Of a stretch of DNA of 64,000 bases, positions 13,401-24,801 are shown one piece after another. The stretch is from the NCBI RefSeq assembly GCF_002878395.1, contig NC_061115.1:155280064-155344063 (forward strand), written 5' to 3'. Both the position numbers and the translations under genes were made by a program. Each line of letters opens with the position of its first letter. Position 1 is the stretch's first letter. The notes below the pieces were generated by a model, which saw only the letters and a program-made list of their open reading frames with translations, had not been told where the DNA came from and did not search any database. This DNA comes from Capsicum annuum. Its lineage: Eukaryota > Streptophyta > Magnoliopsida > Solanales > Solanaceae.

Positions 13401-13512
13401 CACTAGGGTAATGATCATGAAATATAGATCCAAGTATGAATCATGGGAATAAAGCTTACACACGTAGGAATGAAGGTCTGATTTCTAGCTTAGAACCATA
13501 TAGGGTATTACA
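7444..13512 (-). mobile_element. LTR2, shared by elements A and B
   Basis: This one minus-strand LTR serves as the 5' LTR of A (left edge at A's primer-binding site) and as the 3' LTR of B (right edge at B's polypurine tract). It is interrupted by the nested plus LTR at 8097-10762. It matches LTR1 from 10763 onward, but lacks about 370 bp present in LTR1 (about 2730-3100). It keeps the composite structure, with the internal terminus decayed to GGGTATTATA near 12303-12311. U3-like blocks lie at about 12150-12207 and 13157-13225. Confidence 0.8.
8097..10762 (+). mobile_element. Nested solo LTR, copy 2 (complete)
   Basis: This is a complete 2666 bp plus-strand LTR, from TGTAATACCCTAAA at 8097 to GGGCATTACA at 10762. 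Flanks GTATT (8092-8096) and ATATC (10763-10767) may be a decayed 5 bp target duplication. It carries the U3-like block (about 8228-8290), a GC-rich stretch (8318-8560), then CAGT-rich sequence. It has no primer-binding site or internal region, so it is a solo LTR left by LTR-LTR recombination. Copy 1 at the window start sits at the equivalent site in LTR1. Confidence 0.85.
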
Positions 13513-14609
13513 ATATCTCCTCCCGTGGGAATATTCATCCTCGAATGAGGTTGGTTATGCTGAGAATACTAAAGAATCAGAGATCATATATTGAACATGC
13601 ATGAATGGGAACATGAGAACATAACTGGGTCTGAAACATTATATATTAACTAAATATCATGAACTAAATAGATTTTATTGGATACATGTCATGACATAAG
13701 AATGGTTATAAGGCTGATATTTAAATGAGAAAGTCAATTTATGAGTACCCATTACTTCAAGAAGGATCTTATTATGTGAAGAGAAAATGGAAGGTTTAAT
13801 GCATGAAAGCTTGGGGAATTATAGTGCATCTCCTCCTTGGGATATTATGTCACCCGAATGATACTGATGTGGTTGAAATACTGAGAAAAGACCGAGATAA
13901 TGTATGAAATACTTACGGAGTGAATCATGGCTGAATATCTAGAATGTGAAGCTGAGGTTTGAGGAATAGAGGGTCAATGACATGAATTCGTCAAAGAGGT
14001 TTTACCTGATGACTTGTATGACATTAATCTAAATTGCATTGATCATTAAGAGTGTAGCATCAATACTAGAACAGAACATACTATAAAGATGAGTACATGA
14101 GTCATGAGCGGCATGACCTGAATTTGGAGTTCAAAAAGTTACGGAACATGATCTTTATTTTTGAGAAAATTGGAACTACTTATACTAGGACCTGGGAGAA
14201 TTAATGATATTTTATTAGATGCACGAATATGAGGTATGATCATAGAGCTGACATCTAAGGAATGTGTAGATATCATGATAAATGAAGCACAACGATTGAA
14301 ATAAGAATGAGTAGGGCATCTTCCTCTCTACAACTTTTCATCACATACTGGTATCACAATTAGGATATGAGAGCCTGACTTGTTTACTCTTTCTGCCATA
14401 ACTCCATTAGCTTAATTCCATCATTCTAAGTTTATGGTACTAGACACTAAGAATGGCTCTACTAGAGTTTCGGGCCTGACACTGAATTTAACCACTATTT
14501 AAGGGGTTACAAAAAGTAATTGAAGTTTCAAGGTATACAAAAACATAAACAAGACTATGAAATAATTATAACATACACGTAACTACATCAGGAGAAATTT
14601 CTTGATCCT

Positions 14610-15777
14610 ATCAGGATCGGAGTGCATAAAGTTTGTTATAGCGTTGCCACTGATGGCATTAGAAGTGGCGTCCTATTGAGTCGAGCGACCTACTAAAGCT
14701 GAGGGACTACTGTGCTGATTCCGTGGAAAAATCTTAGGAAATTCTATTAATCTATGGCCTAGCTCTCGACATCCAAAACACATAATCACAGATAGCTCTA
14801 CATACCCATTGTGATTCCTACCACATTCATCATAAAATGGATAGGTACAACCACTATTCCCACTACCACGGGTCTTGGATCTTCATGCCCCATCTTGACC
14901 ATCATTCCTGAATTTTGGTACTGGAACACTAGCTGAAGATGGAGCTGGGTATAAAAACTTCTGACAGAAGTGAGAATGATAATCATCCTCTGACCCCGGC
15001 TGAGCGAAACAAAAACTTTATGTCCTATCCCTCTTAATCTCTCTCTCTTTCTTCTTAGACCTCTCCACCTCAATCTGCTAAGCATGGACCATAATCCTAG
15101 AAAAGTCTATCTCCTTAATCGTCATAGTTGTCCTGTACTCCTAGACTACACTATCAGCTATACCGAAAACAAACTTACTCATTCTAGGCCTGATATAATA
15201 CACCATATTAGGAGCATACCTCACCCACTAAGTAAACTTAAGTGAATACTCCTTCACACTCCTACTACACTATTTCAGATTGATAAAATCCATCACCTTA
15301 TCTTTCCTTAACACTAAAGGAAAGAACCTGTCTAAAGAGGTCATTGAAAACTTCTACCACTCTACAGGCCCTGTATCTGTACCTCTATCCTCCTTCCACT
15401 ACTTATGACTAGTATGAGCTATATACTGTAATTTGTAAGAAGCCAACACCACGCTCTTACTAGAATATACATCCATAATATCTATCACCTTCTAAACCAT
15501 GTCAAAAAAATCCTGCAGATCCTTATCATACATGGATCCTGAAAATAAAGGAGGATTCATTCGAGTGAAATCCCAAATTCTAGCTACGGCGGTGTTAGCC
15601 ACTGGATTGGTTAGGATAGAAGCCTGCTAGTTGTTCTTAGTTTCTAATAAGTGGCAAAAGTGATTAATGCAGCTCTGAACTCGGCATGGGAAACATTCTC
15701 ATTCAGAGGATCTTCTTTAATGAGCGGAGGTACAGGTTGATTTCTTTTTCTTCTTCCATTATTCTTTCTGGGAGGCA
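14610..15777 (-). pseudogene. gag pseudogene, element B
   Basis: A start ATG is present near 15777 (MPPRKNNGRRK...), followed by a readable N-terminal stretch with DPLNENVSHAEFRAAL, which matches the D gag pattern DPLGEHVSYMEFRVAF. Several in-frame stops follow (the first after ITFATY), then a match to the RMNPLSF motif as RMNPPLFSGS. Capsid, nucleocapsid and zinc-knuckle regions can be followed leftward through frameshifts to about 14760. The product would have packaged element RNA; this copy cannot be translated in full. The open stretch 14798-15085 is only partly in frame. Confidence 0.72.
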
Positions 15778-15975
15778 TGTTCTATAAATAGGAAGAAGAT
15801 ATAATTAGAAAGAGAGTTTAAATTGAGCTCATGCCCATTCGCATGACATAAACACTGAATGGGGAAACTTTTTCTAAAACATTTTGTAGCCTCTTGTTCA
15901 TAAGTATAACGTGCTTCACACCCATGCACAAGACTTAATATAGTTTTCAGAATCCCAAGGACATTTAAAACCTCA

Positions 15976-15989
15976 GGCTCTGATACCAA
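15976..15989 (-). other. Primer-binding site, element B
   Basis: The minus strand reads TTGGTATCAGAGCC, an exact match to the initiator tRNA-Met complement as used by many plant Ty3/Gypsy elements. It lies 3 bp from the LTR3 start at 15993. Confidence 0.85.
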
Positions 15990-15992
15990 GTT

Positions 15993-18008
15993 TGTAATGC
16001 CCTGAGAGTACACCCTCGATGCGATATGATTCTTATGGTCATGAGTGACTACAAGCTAGCCTATGAGCGGGTACCTGTTATGAACCCTGAATAATAATAA
16101 CAAAATACTTATGTGTGGAATAACTGAATTCACCATAAGGTTTTAAATACTAAAAAATTTCTGAATGATAAGTCTGAAAACAACTAAGAGAAAACAACTG
16201 TTTGAAAATTGATAAAAGAAATGATAAACTGACTGACTGTCTGAAGTGTCTAAAAGCCTCTAAAACTGACTGTATAACGTTTAATGGAAAAGGCACCAAC
16301 TAACTCCAACTGACTATAGAACTGAAAACACTAAAATAAACATAACCATTCCTCAAAATATGAGGACTCCACACTGCTGCTGTTGATACGTTGGAATGTC
16401 TAAGTGCTATCGGGTACCTGAGCATCCGAACCTATGATATGAGACATCATAGCAAAAAAATGAATATGCGATCAGTACTTTAAATGTACTGATATGCTAA
16501 ATGAGGTTAGGCGGTTATGCATGTGTTATGTGCATGAGTAATAACTGACTGAATGAGTAGCATTAGGTAACTGAATAACTGATGTGCTTGCATGAATCTA
16601 GTAAAATCTAAAAATTCATGATAAGCGTATAACATGATTCTGAAATAGTCTATAAACTAAATACATAAATTTGATAACTGAAAAACTGATTAAGTATATG
16701 CTATAGTCGAGGAAACCTAAACTGTGTTCTGGACTGAACACTGAAACTAAAACTGAAACTATTAGAGGTATCATCTAACCGACATACCCCAAATCTGAGC
16801 TGATAGGGGTCCAAATTGTGACCCCAGTTGGAAGGGGGCTAGTATTTTGCCACGGGTACTAACAATGGTCATTTCAACCCTAAAATAGCTTCAAGACACC
16901 TTGTCAACCCTAAACTAACAAGAAAACTCATGAGATATGTGTCAACCCTAAACTAGTAGGAAGACATCTAAAACCTATTTTGGCTTCCTAGTTTGGTAAC
17001 TTAGGGATTGCTACTAAGTGTCAAACCCTATACTAATAGGAATTCCCCCATACTTGGGTTAGCTCAGTGCTGAATCCTACTCTCAACCAAATTGACACTA
17101 ATTACGGGACTAAACTAAGTTTAACTAAAGAAGGAACTAACTTAGATTATTGAACTGGTCTAAGTTTGACTGACATGATAACTGACTAAATAGATAATCC
17201 TCATACGTGTATAAAACCATTTATAAAATACTCAGACTAAGTAAACAGCTAAATTTTGGGTATTCATAACCCCCAGGACTCGATAACAATAATGATAGGG
17301 CACATGAAAGCTTTGAAACCATAGAACAAAATCATTTTTTACATTTATTCACTCAACTATTTCACAAACATGTAGGGTTCAAGACTTTAACATGGGGTTG
17401 ATTTTAAAAACGATAAGATAGCACGATCACAAAATTGAACGTTTGATCTTGATTGTGGAAACCCTTAGTTGTTTTACTCCTGTTTTGTTTTAGATGATAA
17501 AATGATGATGTCATTAGGTTTAAAACATGTTTAGGATCTATAAATCTTGTGTATTTATGTTTAGGGACATTTAAGAGGTGTCAAATGACTTATTTTCCCT
17601 CAAAATAACACAAAAACAAAATGTCTTTGTTGTTGTCCATGGGGTTTACGTTGCACAAGCTATGGCAAACCTTAAGGTTTATGTCGCACACCCTATGAAA
17701 AACCTTAAGGTTTGCATTGCACACCCTATGGGAAGCCCTTTCCTGTGAATATTTGCAATTTTTAGGCGCGGTACACCCCTTTGCACAGCCATAACTTTCT
17801 GCCCGAGTGTCAAATTAAGGCAGGATTGATATTGTTTGAAAGTTAATTCAATTATCAACAATTTGGTGGGTATTATTCTTCTAAATTACACATATACTTA
17901 ATGTTATACTCATTCAAAGATGACCTTTATGAAATCAAACACAAAAAATTTATTGAATCATGAGCAATTAGCTCACTTTACTCTAAGTGAAACTTATGAA
18001 TATCTTTA
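15993..18008 (-). mobile_element. LTR3, 5' LTR of element B, truncated
   Basis: It starts at B's primer-binding site and follows the LTR2 pattern. At about 17340-17400 it jumps from the outer LTR body straight to the second U3 module, so it lacks the roughly 1.3 kb C-type block found in LTR1 and LTR2. Its end is cut at 18008, where element C begins inside ATATCTTT. The U3-like block is at about 17788-17860, with a CACACCCTATG-type repeat at 17660-17735. The missing terminus should lie beyond C and its own insertions; I do not find it in the window. Confidence 0.75.
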
Positions 18009-20800
18009 TGTAACGCCCCAAATTTGGTACATGGAACGTTACACAATGCTCATAATCCTGAAGTACCACAAGCTAATCCATAACTGATATCTGTAACTGA
18101 GCCTTAAATAAAAATGGTAATATCATAAATATGGAAACATGAACTAAAATTCCATAAGGTTAAATACTGATACATAACTGAAAATATGGTATAACAATAC
18201 CAAAAAACAACTAAAATAACTATATGAACATGCTGTAGTCTAAAATTCTCTAAAAATGAACTGTCTAAATAAAGAGTTTATAGGATAATCCTCCAACTAA
18301 CCCCATCTGCTAAAATAAACTAAGTACTAAAAGAATGAAATAATCAAATAATAACATCCTTGAATGATGAGGACTTACTGCTGACTCTAATAGCTAAAAT
18401 TGGAATGCTACTAATACTCTGGAGCACGTGCTTCTGAACTTATGGTATAAAACACCATAGCGCAAATATGTCAGTATGATTGAATGTACTAGTATGAAAG
18501 TGAGGTAGAATGAATGCAACAGTTCATATGCATAAAAAATACTAATGAACTAAATAACATGAACGTGAGAATACATGCATGAATGCATAACTATTTCTGA
18601 GATTGTGATAACACTGACTCATAAATTCAGATAACATGGATTTACTCATAACTGGGTACTAATATTGTGATACTGAAAGACTAAGTCTATTGAGTAGTGA
18701 GGAATTGATGTCATATTACAGATAAAGGAAAGACTATTTCTAACAGTTTTGACTATGAAGAACTCGTCTGATTGACTGTATCTAACATTCCTGAAATTTT
18801 TATATCGGTAGCATAAATTTTGTGTAATTAATATACTATTAGCAGGGCGACTATGTCTAAAAGTCTTGATTTTGATGGAACTAGCTGAGTTCTGTACTGA
18901 GTGAGCGACTGTATCTGATAGTCTTGAAACTATAGAACTAAATTGAGTTCTATTACTAAGACTAGATTTAAAACTGAGACTGGGGGAGGTAATCATCTGA
19001 CCGACATGCCCTAAAACTAAACTAGTACGGTCCAACTTGTAAACCCAGCTGGAAGGGTGTCAGTACCATGCCACGGGTAAAGAAAAGCTCATGCCACGGG
19101 TAAAGACAAGCTCTGAGTAAATCCTCTCTGACAGGGAGCTCTTCCGTTAACCTCTTCTAGTGGGAAAAAATCAAATGAGGTGTCTAATACCTAAAATCGT
19201 AGGGTACATCTCAACCTATGCTAGCTACGTAGTTTTGGAACACAAGGATAGCTTTTAAGGATCACACCCTCTACTGTCTAATAAGTGAGTCCCCATCCTT
19301 GGGTTCACTCGGTGCTGAATCCTACTCCTAACTGAAAAAGCACTAAACTGATTTAAACTGAACTGAACTATTACTAATAGTATCTTTTAGCTGATTTGAA
19401 CAGAGTTCACTAAATTTCCTTAACTGACGGAATACTACTGAGATTGGATAACTGACTGAGATTACTAAAATTACTGAGTTTTCTTGAGTCATGTAACTGA
19501 CTGAATCCTAATTATCATGGCTTGAATAGGAGTATCGTGAAAACTAACACTACTCTAGGAACACAACTAACTTGTCGGGTACAAGTACCCCCAGGACTCG
19601 ATAGTATGAAACTGATAAGATTTGACACTTTGTGAACACATAACCAATATCAATAATTCATAATACAATAAGTTAGGGATTTCATGAAACACATAGTCAT
19701 CATAATGTTGTACATGGATGGAATTTCATATAGAAATGCCATACTTTCATCACCCTAATCTCATGAAAACTCCATCAAATACTCATAATGCACATAATAT
19801 CATAGAAGTCAGTCTGGGTCATAATGGTAAAGCATGCATTTATTATTTGACTCACAATTGAGCTATAGTACCCAATTTCTATCCTCCTAGCCATTTTTAT
19901 CAAACACCCTACATGCATAACTCAGGGCATAGGTGAAATCATCAAATTACACATCATAAACAACTCAATTCATGGATTTAATCTTACATTCTAACGTAGT
20001 TTCATGAAAACATATAAAGATTCCAACTTGGTAATCATACAACAAGATAAACATGGTTACAAACTACCCACAATATAAATATCATGTTTTATAATTTGAA
20101 ATAGGGATTTTGGAATTCATGGATGAAAGAAATCCATAAATCAACACTTGACATACCTTAGTTCTTGATTTTACAAAGATTAATAGAGAGATTCTTGAAT
20201 TTGCTTATTGAATTTGAATCCTTAATTGAAAACCCTAACTTGTTCTTGAGAGAAACTAGGGAGAAACTCTATATTTTGGGTGAAATATTGTTGAATCACG
20301 TGTTATTGGGTTTATATAAGGATGGGAAATTGACCCTTTTTCCCTTAAAAATGCAGAGATTTAATGACTAAAAACTGGATGCCGACGCTACAAGTGATGC
20401 AACACGTTCATGGATGCGATGCAATACTCGATGCGTCGCACCACGATCACTTCGTGCCTCAAAAGTTTTGGCTCGAGAAGCCTGCATAAATATTGACCAA
20501 CACGATTGAGGATGCGGAATGCCATGATCGCTTTGTTCCACTATTTTGGGACTCTGAACATGATCTAAACATGTTCTGAAAAATCTAAAACTTGTCCGGG
20601 AACGCCTATTGACCTTCCTGATCATGAAATAATAAAAATACGGACCATTAAAGCATGTTAAGGGGAAAAAATGAGATTGCCAACTATTGAAGGCCAATAA
20701 TAGGCTATGTCTGGGAACCTAGCTAGAATTTTCTAAGTCTGGGACCCCTTGATAAGATTAAAGGACTAAATTAAACTTTAGAATTTTATGTGGTCTTACA
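18009..20800 (-). mobile_element. 3' LTR of element C
   Basis: This 2792 bp minus-strand LTR runs from TGTAACGCCCC (18009) to GTCTTACA (20800) and abuts C's polypurine tract. It has a TATA-like box (20311-20320), a CpG-rich block (about 20378-20560) and CTGA-rich sequence on the left. The usual U3-like block is not evident here, unlike the other families. Open stretches such as 18646-19035 have no recognisable domain and are chance frames. Confidence 0.82.
20311..20320 (-). promoter_or_regulatory. TATA-like box in C LTR
   Basis: The minus strand reads CTTATATAAACCC upstream of the leader part of the LTR, the expected place for an RNA polymerase II core promoter. It is a motif match only. Confidence 0.45.
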
Positions 20801-22519
20801 ATATCTCTCCCTTAAGAACAGTCATCCTCGAATGAGACTGATTGAGAGAAAAGAAAAGATAAATTGTCGTACATACTGAATATGAACAACTGGAACATGA
20901 TTCCATGACTGATATGACAGATAAACTGAATGTATCATTCTAAATATGCATATCTAATAAATGGTTAACTAGTTTATGAATGCATGACTGAATATGTAAT
21001 GGTAATTGATACCATGTTCATCATGGAAATCTGAGCATAAAACTGGATAAGTTCAAGGGAGACTGTTTCCTTAAATTGAAAATGCTAATGAGACTTAAAT
21101 TAATTACTAGATATGCACGAGCGGAAACACATGAATGTAACTGAGTCTGGAATGTGATACATGAGCTGGATATCTTGATCTGAATTGAGTACCTTGAATA
21201 CGTGGCTTATGGATGAGGTCAGAGTTTGAGGGTCAACTTATAAGTACCCCCTTACTCGAAACTAGATTCATTACGAGAAGAGATAATGACATGTTTTATG
21301 TCATAAGGGTTTGGGGAATTATCATGTATATCCCCCTTTGGACACTAGGTCCCTCAAACAATACTGATTTTAATGAGATACTAAAGAAAACTTGGGCAAT
21401 GCACAAGGCACCTATGAACTGAATCGTGGCGGATATCCGGGATCAGAAGCTAAGACAAAGTTATTAGACCTTATGCACTACAACTGAGACTACTAAAAAG
21501 ATTTACATGGATGCTGAGCACGAATGCATAAATATATACTAACTTTATCTGATTAACTGAATAACTTATATCTGAATATTGGGCGTGTAAAACTAAACTA
21601 TACTTAGTATAGATAGCTGGACTAAGACTATAGGGTATTATACATAGAAGGAAATGACTTACTGGGTAACATGAGGTAACTGAGCATGAGTTAGGGAAAA
21701 TGGTATTATATTAAGAATGTAAGACCAGGCATCTAATCATGATTCAAAAATATTTTGTAAACTAAGGTACTATAATACGAATAACTGAGTAACTGATGGC
21801 CATATGCTATGGTCGGGTAATCTTAAAACTGGACTGAGTTTTTTATTTGACTACTGGACGAGGACTGGGATTGAGATTATAGCTAAGATGGTAATTGAGA
21901 CTTTAATCGTAACTAAGACTATAACTGAGGCTAGATGCTGGTTTTCTATATCTGAGGGTTAGACTGGTATGGAAGTACTAAATTTTAATGGCTAAGTAAC
22001 TGATCGCTAAAAGCCATGGTCCTGAAGGAAAATCTGAGTCTTTTACTAAATATTAATTATTGAACTTTCACTGTAACTGAGGCCTGTAGGATAGAAGATT
22101 AATACTATAGATTCACTGAGGGATCTAAACTGAGGGTATACATGGAATAATCTAAGTTTGACTGAACACTAGGTGTGAAGTCATGTATCGTACGGGCTAA
22201 GCATACTGTAAAGCATGGCATGAGTGCATGAGTCATGAGCCACACAAACTGGGTTTGGAATTTCTGAGTTTGAGGAACATGATCCACAACATTGGATGAA
22301 ATTGTACTCCTCTTACTAGGAACTTAAAACACACATAATTATATGAAAACCTCATGGATATAAGGTGTCTTTGTGGGACTAAAATGGAAAGCATGTGTAA
22401 GTACCGTGATGGTTGAAGAACAAAACTTTGCACTGAGATAGGAATGTGTCAGGAATCATCTTCCTTTATGGATTCCCTACACCTACTGGTATTACTACTG
22501 GAACTTTAAGGCCTGAATT

Positions 22520-22770
22520 TCAGAGATTTCATAACCAGATAGTTCCTGTATACCTGTTAGGCTGTGTTAGATTAACTCACTGAGGTGGGGAATAGAAAAA
22601 GGTCATGTTAACATTTGGTATGACCTTAAAGTTGATTGTTATGCAAAGTGTTACAAAATAAAAAGGAAGCTCCTGAATCTGAAGAAAAGTGAATATGTAA
22701 ATGAGGGATCTATGACATACCAGTGGCTGCATTAGGAGTACTTTCTTGATCTTGTCAGGACTGAAGTGCA
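22520..22770 (-). pseudogene. Protease remnant, element C
   Basis: Following gag on the minus strand, the reading contains PNAATG, then DSGASF, aligned with the D protease segment SPDVVTG...LLDPGTSLSF. Stops interrupt it. DNA similarity to D continues through the stretch encoding RVYKNCLVMI and then ends near 22520, where the non-coding tail starts. Aspartic protease would mature gag-pol. A break at about this point is also seen in A, B and F. Confidence 0.6.
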
Positions 22771-23924
22771 TAGAGTCTATTTGGGCTTTGCCCATTGATA
22801 GCGCTCAAATTGGCACTATGTTGATTTGGGGGACCATACTGAGTTGAAGGACAACCGTGTGTACTTTTAGGGCAAGACATTAGAGAATCTTGTACCTTGT
22901 GACCTATCTCACCACATCTAAAACACACATCACTATCGACTCTACATATACCCTTATGATACTTATAACACTCTTCACAAAGTGGATGAGTAAAACCCTG
23001 CTCTCACTACCCTGGGCCTTAGAACCTGGTGCCCTATCTCTACGGTCATTTCTAAACTTTGGTACTGGTGCACTAGCTGAATAGGGAACTAGGGTTGAAA
23101 ACTTCTGTCTTTACTAAGAATGGTTAGCACCCTGCAACCCTAGCTGAGAAAAACTATAACTACCAGTTCTGGCCCTTTTACTTTCCCTCTCCTTCTTTTT
23201 AAGTTTCTGCTCCTCAATATGTTGGGCATGGACCATGAGCCTAGATATGTCCATCTTCTTAATCAACATCGTAGTCCTACACTCCTTAAATATACTACCT
23301 GATATCCCAGACACAAACTTATTCATTGTAGATTTAGTTTCTGCTACTACAGAAGGATCATATCTGGCTAACTGAGTAAACTTGAGGGAGTATTCTTTTA
23401 CGCTCATGCTACCTTATCTGAGGTTGATGAACTCTAACACTTTTGCTTCTTTCTGCTCTAGGGGAATGAATCTATCTAAGAAAGTCGTAGCAAACTCTTC
23501 CGTTCTATGGGCTTTGCATCTGTACCCCTGTCTACCTTCCACTACGTAAACCATGTATGGGATATATCTTGTAGCTGATAGGTGGCTAACTCTGCACTCT
23601 CACTGGAAGTCACTCCTATGATATCTATTACTTTCTAAAATTGGTCAAGGAACTCATGTGGATCTTTTTCAGACTTAGAACCGCAGAATAGGGAAGGATT
23701 CATTCAGATGAAGTCCTGGCTCCTGGCTGCAGCAAAATTAGCCATTGGGCTGGCTGAAGCAGTAGCTGGCCAATTATTCTAAGATGTGACTAAAGTGGAT
23801 AGAGTAGTGAATACATTTCTGAGTTCGACATAAGAGACGTGCTCATCCAGAGGATCTGCCTGGACAAGCTGAGGTGTTGACTGATTCCCTATTCTTTTTT
23901 AATTAGCCCTTTTAAGAGGTATGT
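22770..23924 (-). pseudogene. gag pseudogene, element C
   Basis: The N-terminus begins ATA-CCT-CTT-AAA-AGG at about 23924, so the expected ATG is lost. The N-terminal part has several stops. A clean stretch at 23114-23407 (97 residues) includes [15 protein letters not shown] and [17 protein letters not shown], matching the D capsid region. Leftward, a zinc-knuckle pair is readable near 22880-22960: C-x2-C...H...C, then CFRCGEIGHKVQDS, whose last Cys is Ser. Frameshifts and stops make it non-functional. Confidence 0.75.
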
Positions 23925-24146
23925 TTTGTAAATGAAAGAGAAAACGAGATTAAACTGGGAGTTTGAATGGAGCTCATTCTAACTTGCACAACACGAATAC
24001 TAAAAGAAGGGAAACTATTCCTAAAACATCTCATAGTGTCCTGCACATAAGTATGGTTCACAACAAACCCATGTACAAAACTCTACTAGATACTATTTTT
24101 CAAACATCCTAGGATGATGTTGAACCTTAGGATCTAATACTAATTT

Positions 24147-24801
24147 TGCAACGCCTCGAATTCTATACCCAAAATGCTACACGGTGCTCATAATACCAAA
24201 GGACCATAAACTAACCCACGACTGATATCATTAACTGAGCCCTGAATAATAATAGTAATATCGTAAATATGGAAACATTAATAGAAAGGCCATAAGGTTC
24301 GATATTGATACTTAACTAAAAATATGGTATAATAATACCAAAAAAGAACTAAAATAACTGTCTAAAAATGTTGTGTCTGAAAGACTCTAAAACTGATCTG
24401 CTTGAATAAAGAGTTGGTGGGACAATCCCTCAACTAACCCCATCAGCTAAAATAGACTAAGTACTAAAAGGTTAAAATAATCAAATAATAACATCCTGGA
24501 ATGATGACTCACTGATGACTCTGACTATTGAAATAGGAATGCTATTGATACTCTGGAGTACGTGCTTCTGAACTTATGGTACAAAATACCGTAGCGCAAA
24601 TACGTCAGTACGATTGAATGTACTGGTGCGCAAGTGAGGTAGGCTGAACGCAATGGTTCATATGCATGAACAATACTAACTGACTAAATAACACGAATAT
24701 AAGAATACATGCATGAATAAGTAACTGTATCTAAGATCGTGATAACACTAACTCATGAATTTTAATAACGTGGACTTACTTATATCTTGGTACTAATACT
24801 G
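24147..24801 (-). mobile_element. 5' LTR of element C, truncated by D
   Basis: The first 655 bp match the start of the 18009 LTR (cf. 18009-18665). It breaks just after TGGTACTAATACTG, where element D starts at 24802. The rest of this LTR is not recovered to the right of D or E in this window. Confidence 0.78.

Larger units (their letters stand above)
13513..15992 (-). mobile_element. Internal region of element B (non-autonomous)
   Basis: This has the same plan as A: polypurine tract (13514-13532), spacer, second polypurine-like tract (about 13825-13850), non-coding tail, protease remnant (about 14400-14610), gag (to 15777), leader, and primer-binding site (15976-15989, intact GGCTCTGATACCAA on the plus strand). 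It is about 2.48 kb long and keeps the gag N-terminus that A lacks. It has no reverse transcriptase or integrase. Confidence 0.78.
20801..24146 (-). mobile_element. Internal region of element C (non-autonomous)
   Basis: This 3.35 kb region runs between a polypurine tract (20802-20818) and a badly decayed primer-binding site (24130-24143). Its plan is that of A and B: a spacer of about 500 bp, a second polypurine-like tract (about 21318-21345, purine run AAAGGGGGATATA on the minus strand), a non-coding tail (about 21360-22530), a protease remnant, gag and leader. It has no RT or integrase. Spacer and tail are about twice as long as in A. Confidence 0.75.

Noticed and set aside
18646..19035. 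129-codon open stretch on the minus strand
   Set aside because: It is inside the C 3' LTR, with no recognisable motif. The C 5' LTR is truncated before it can be compared in full.
20165..20371. 68-codon plus-strand frame, MILQRLIERFLNLL-type
   Set aside because: It is in the leader part of the C LTR, antisense to the element, AT-rich and without homologues I recognise. The amphipathic look comes from CTTGAAT-type repeats.
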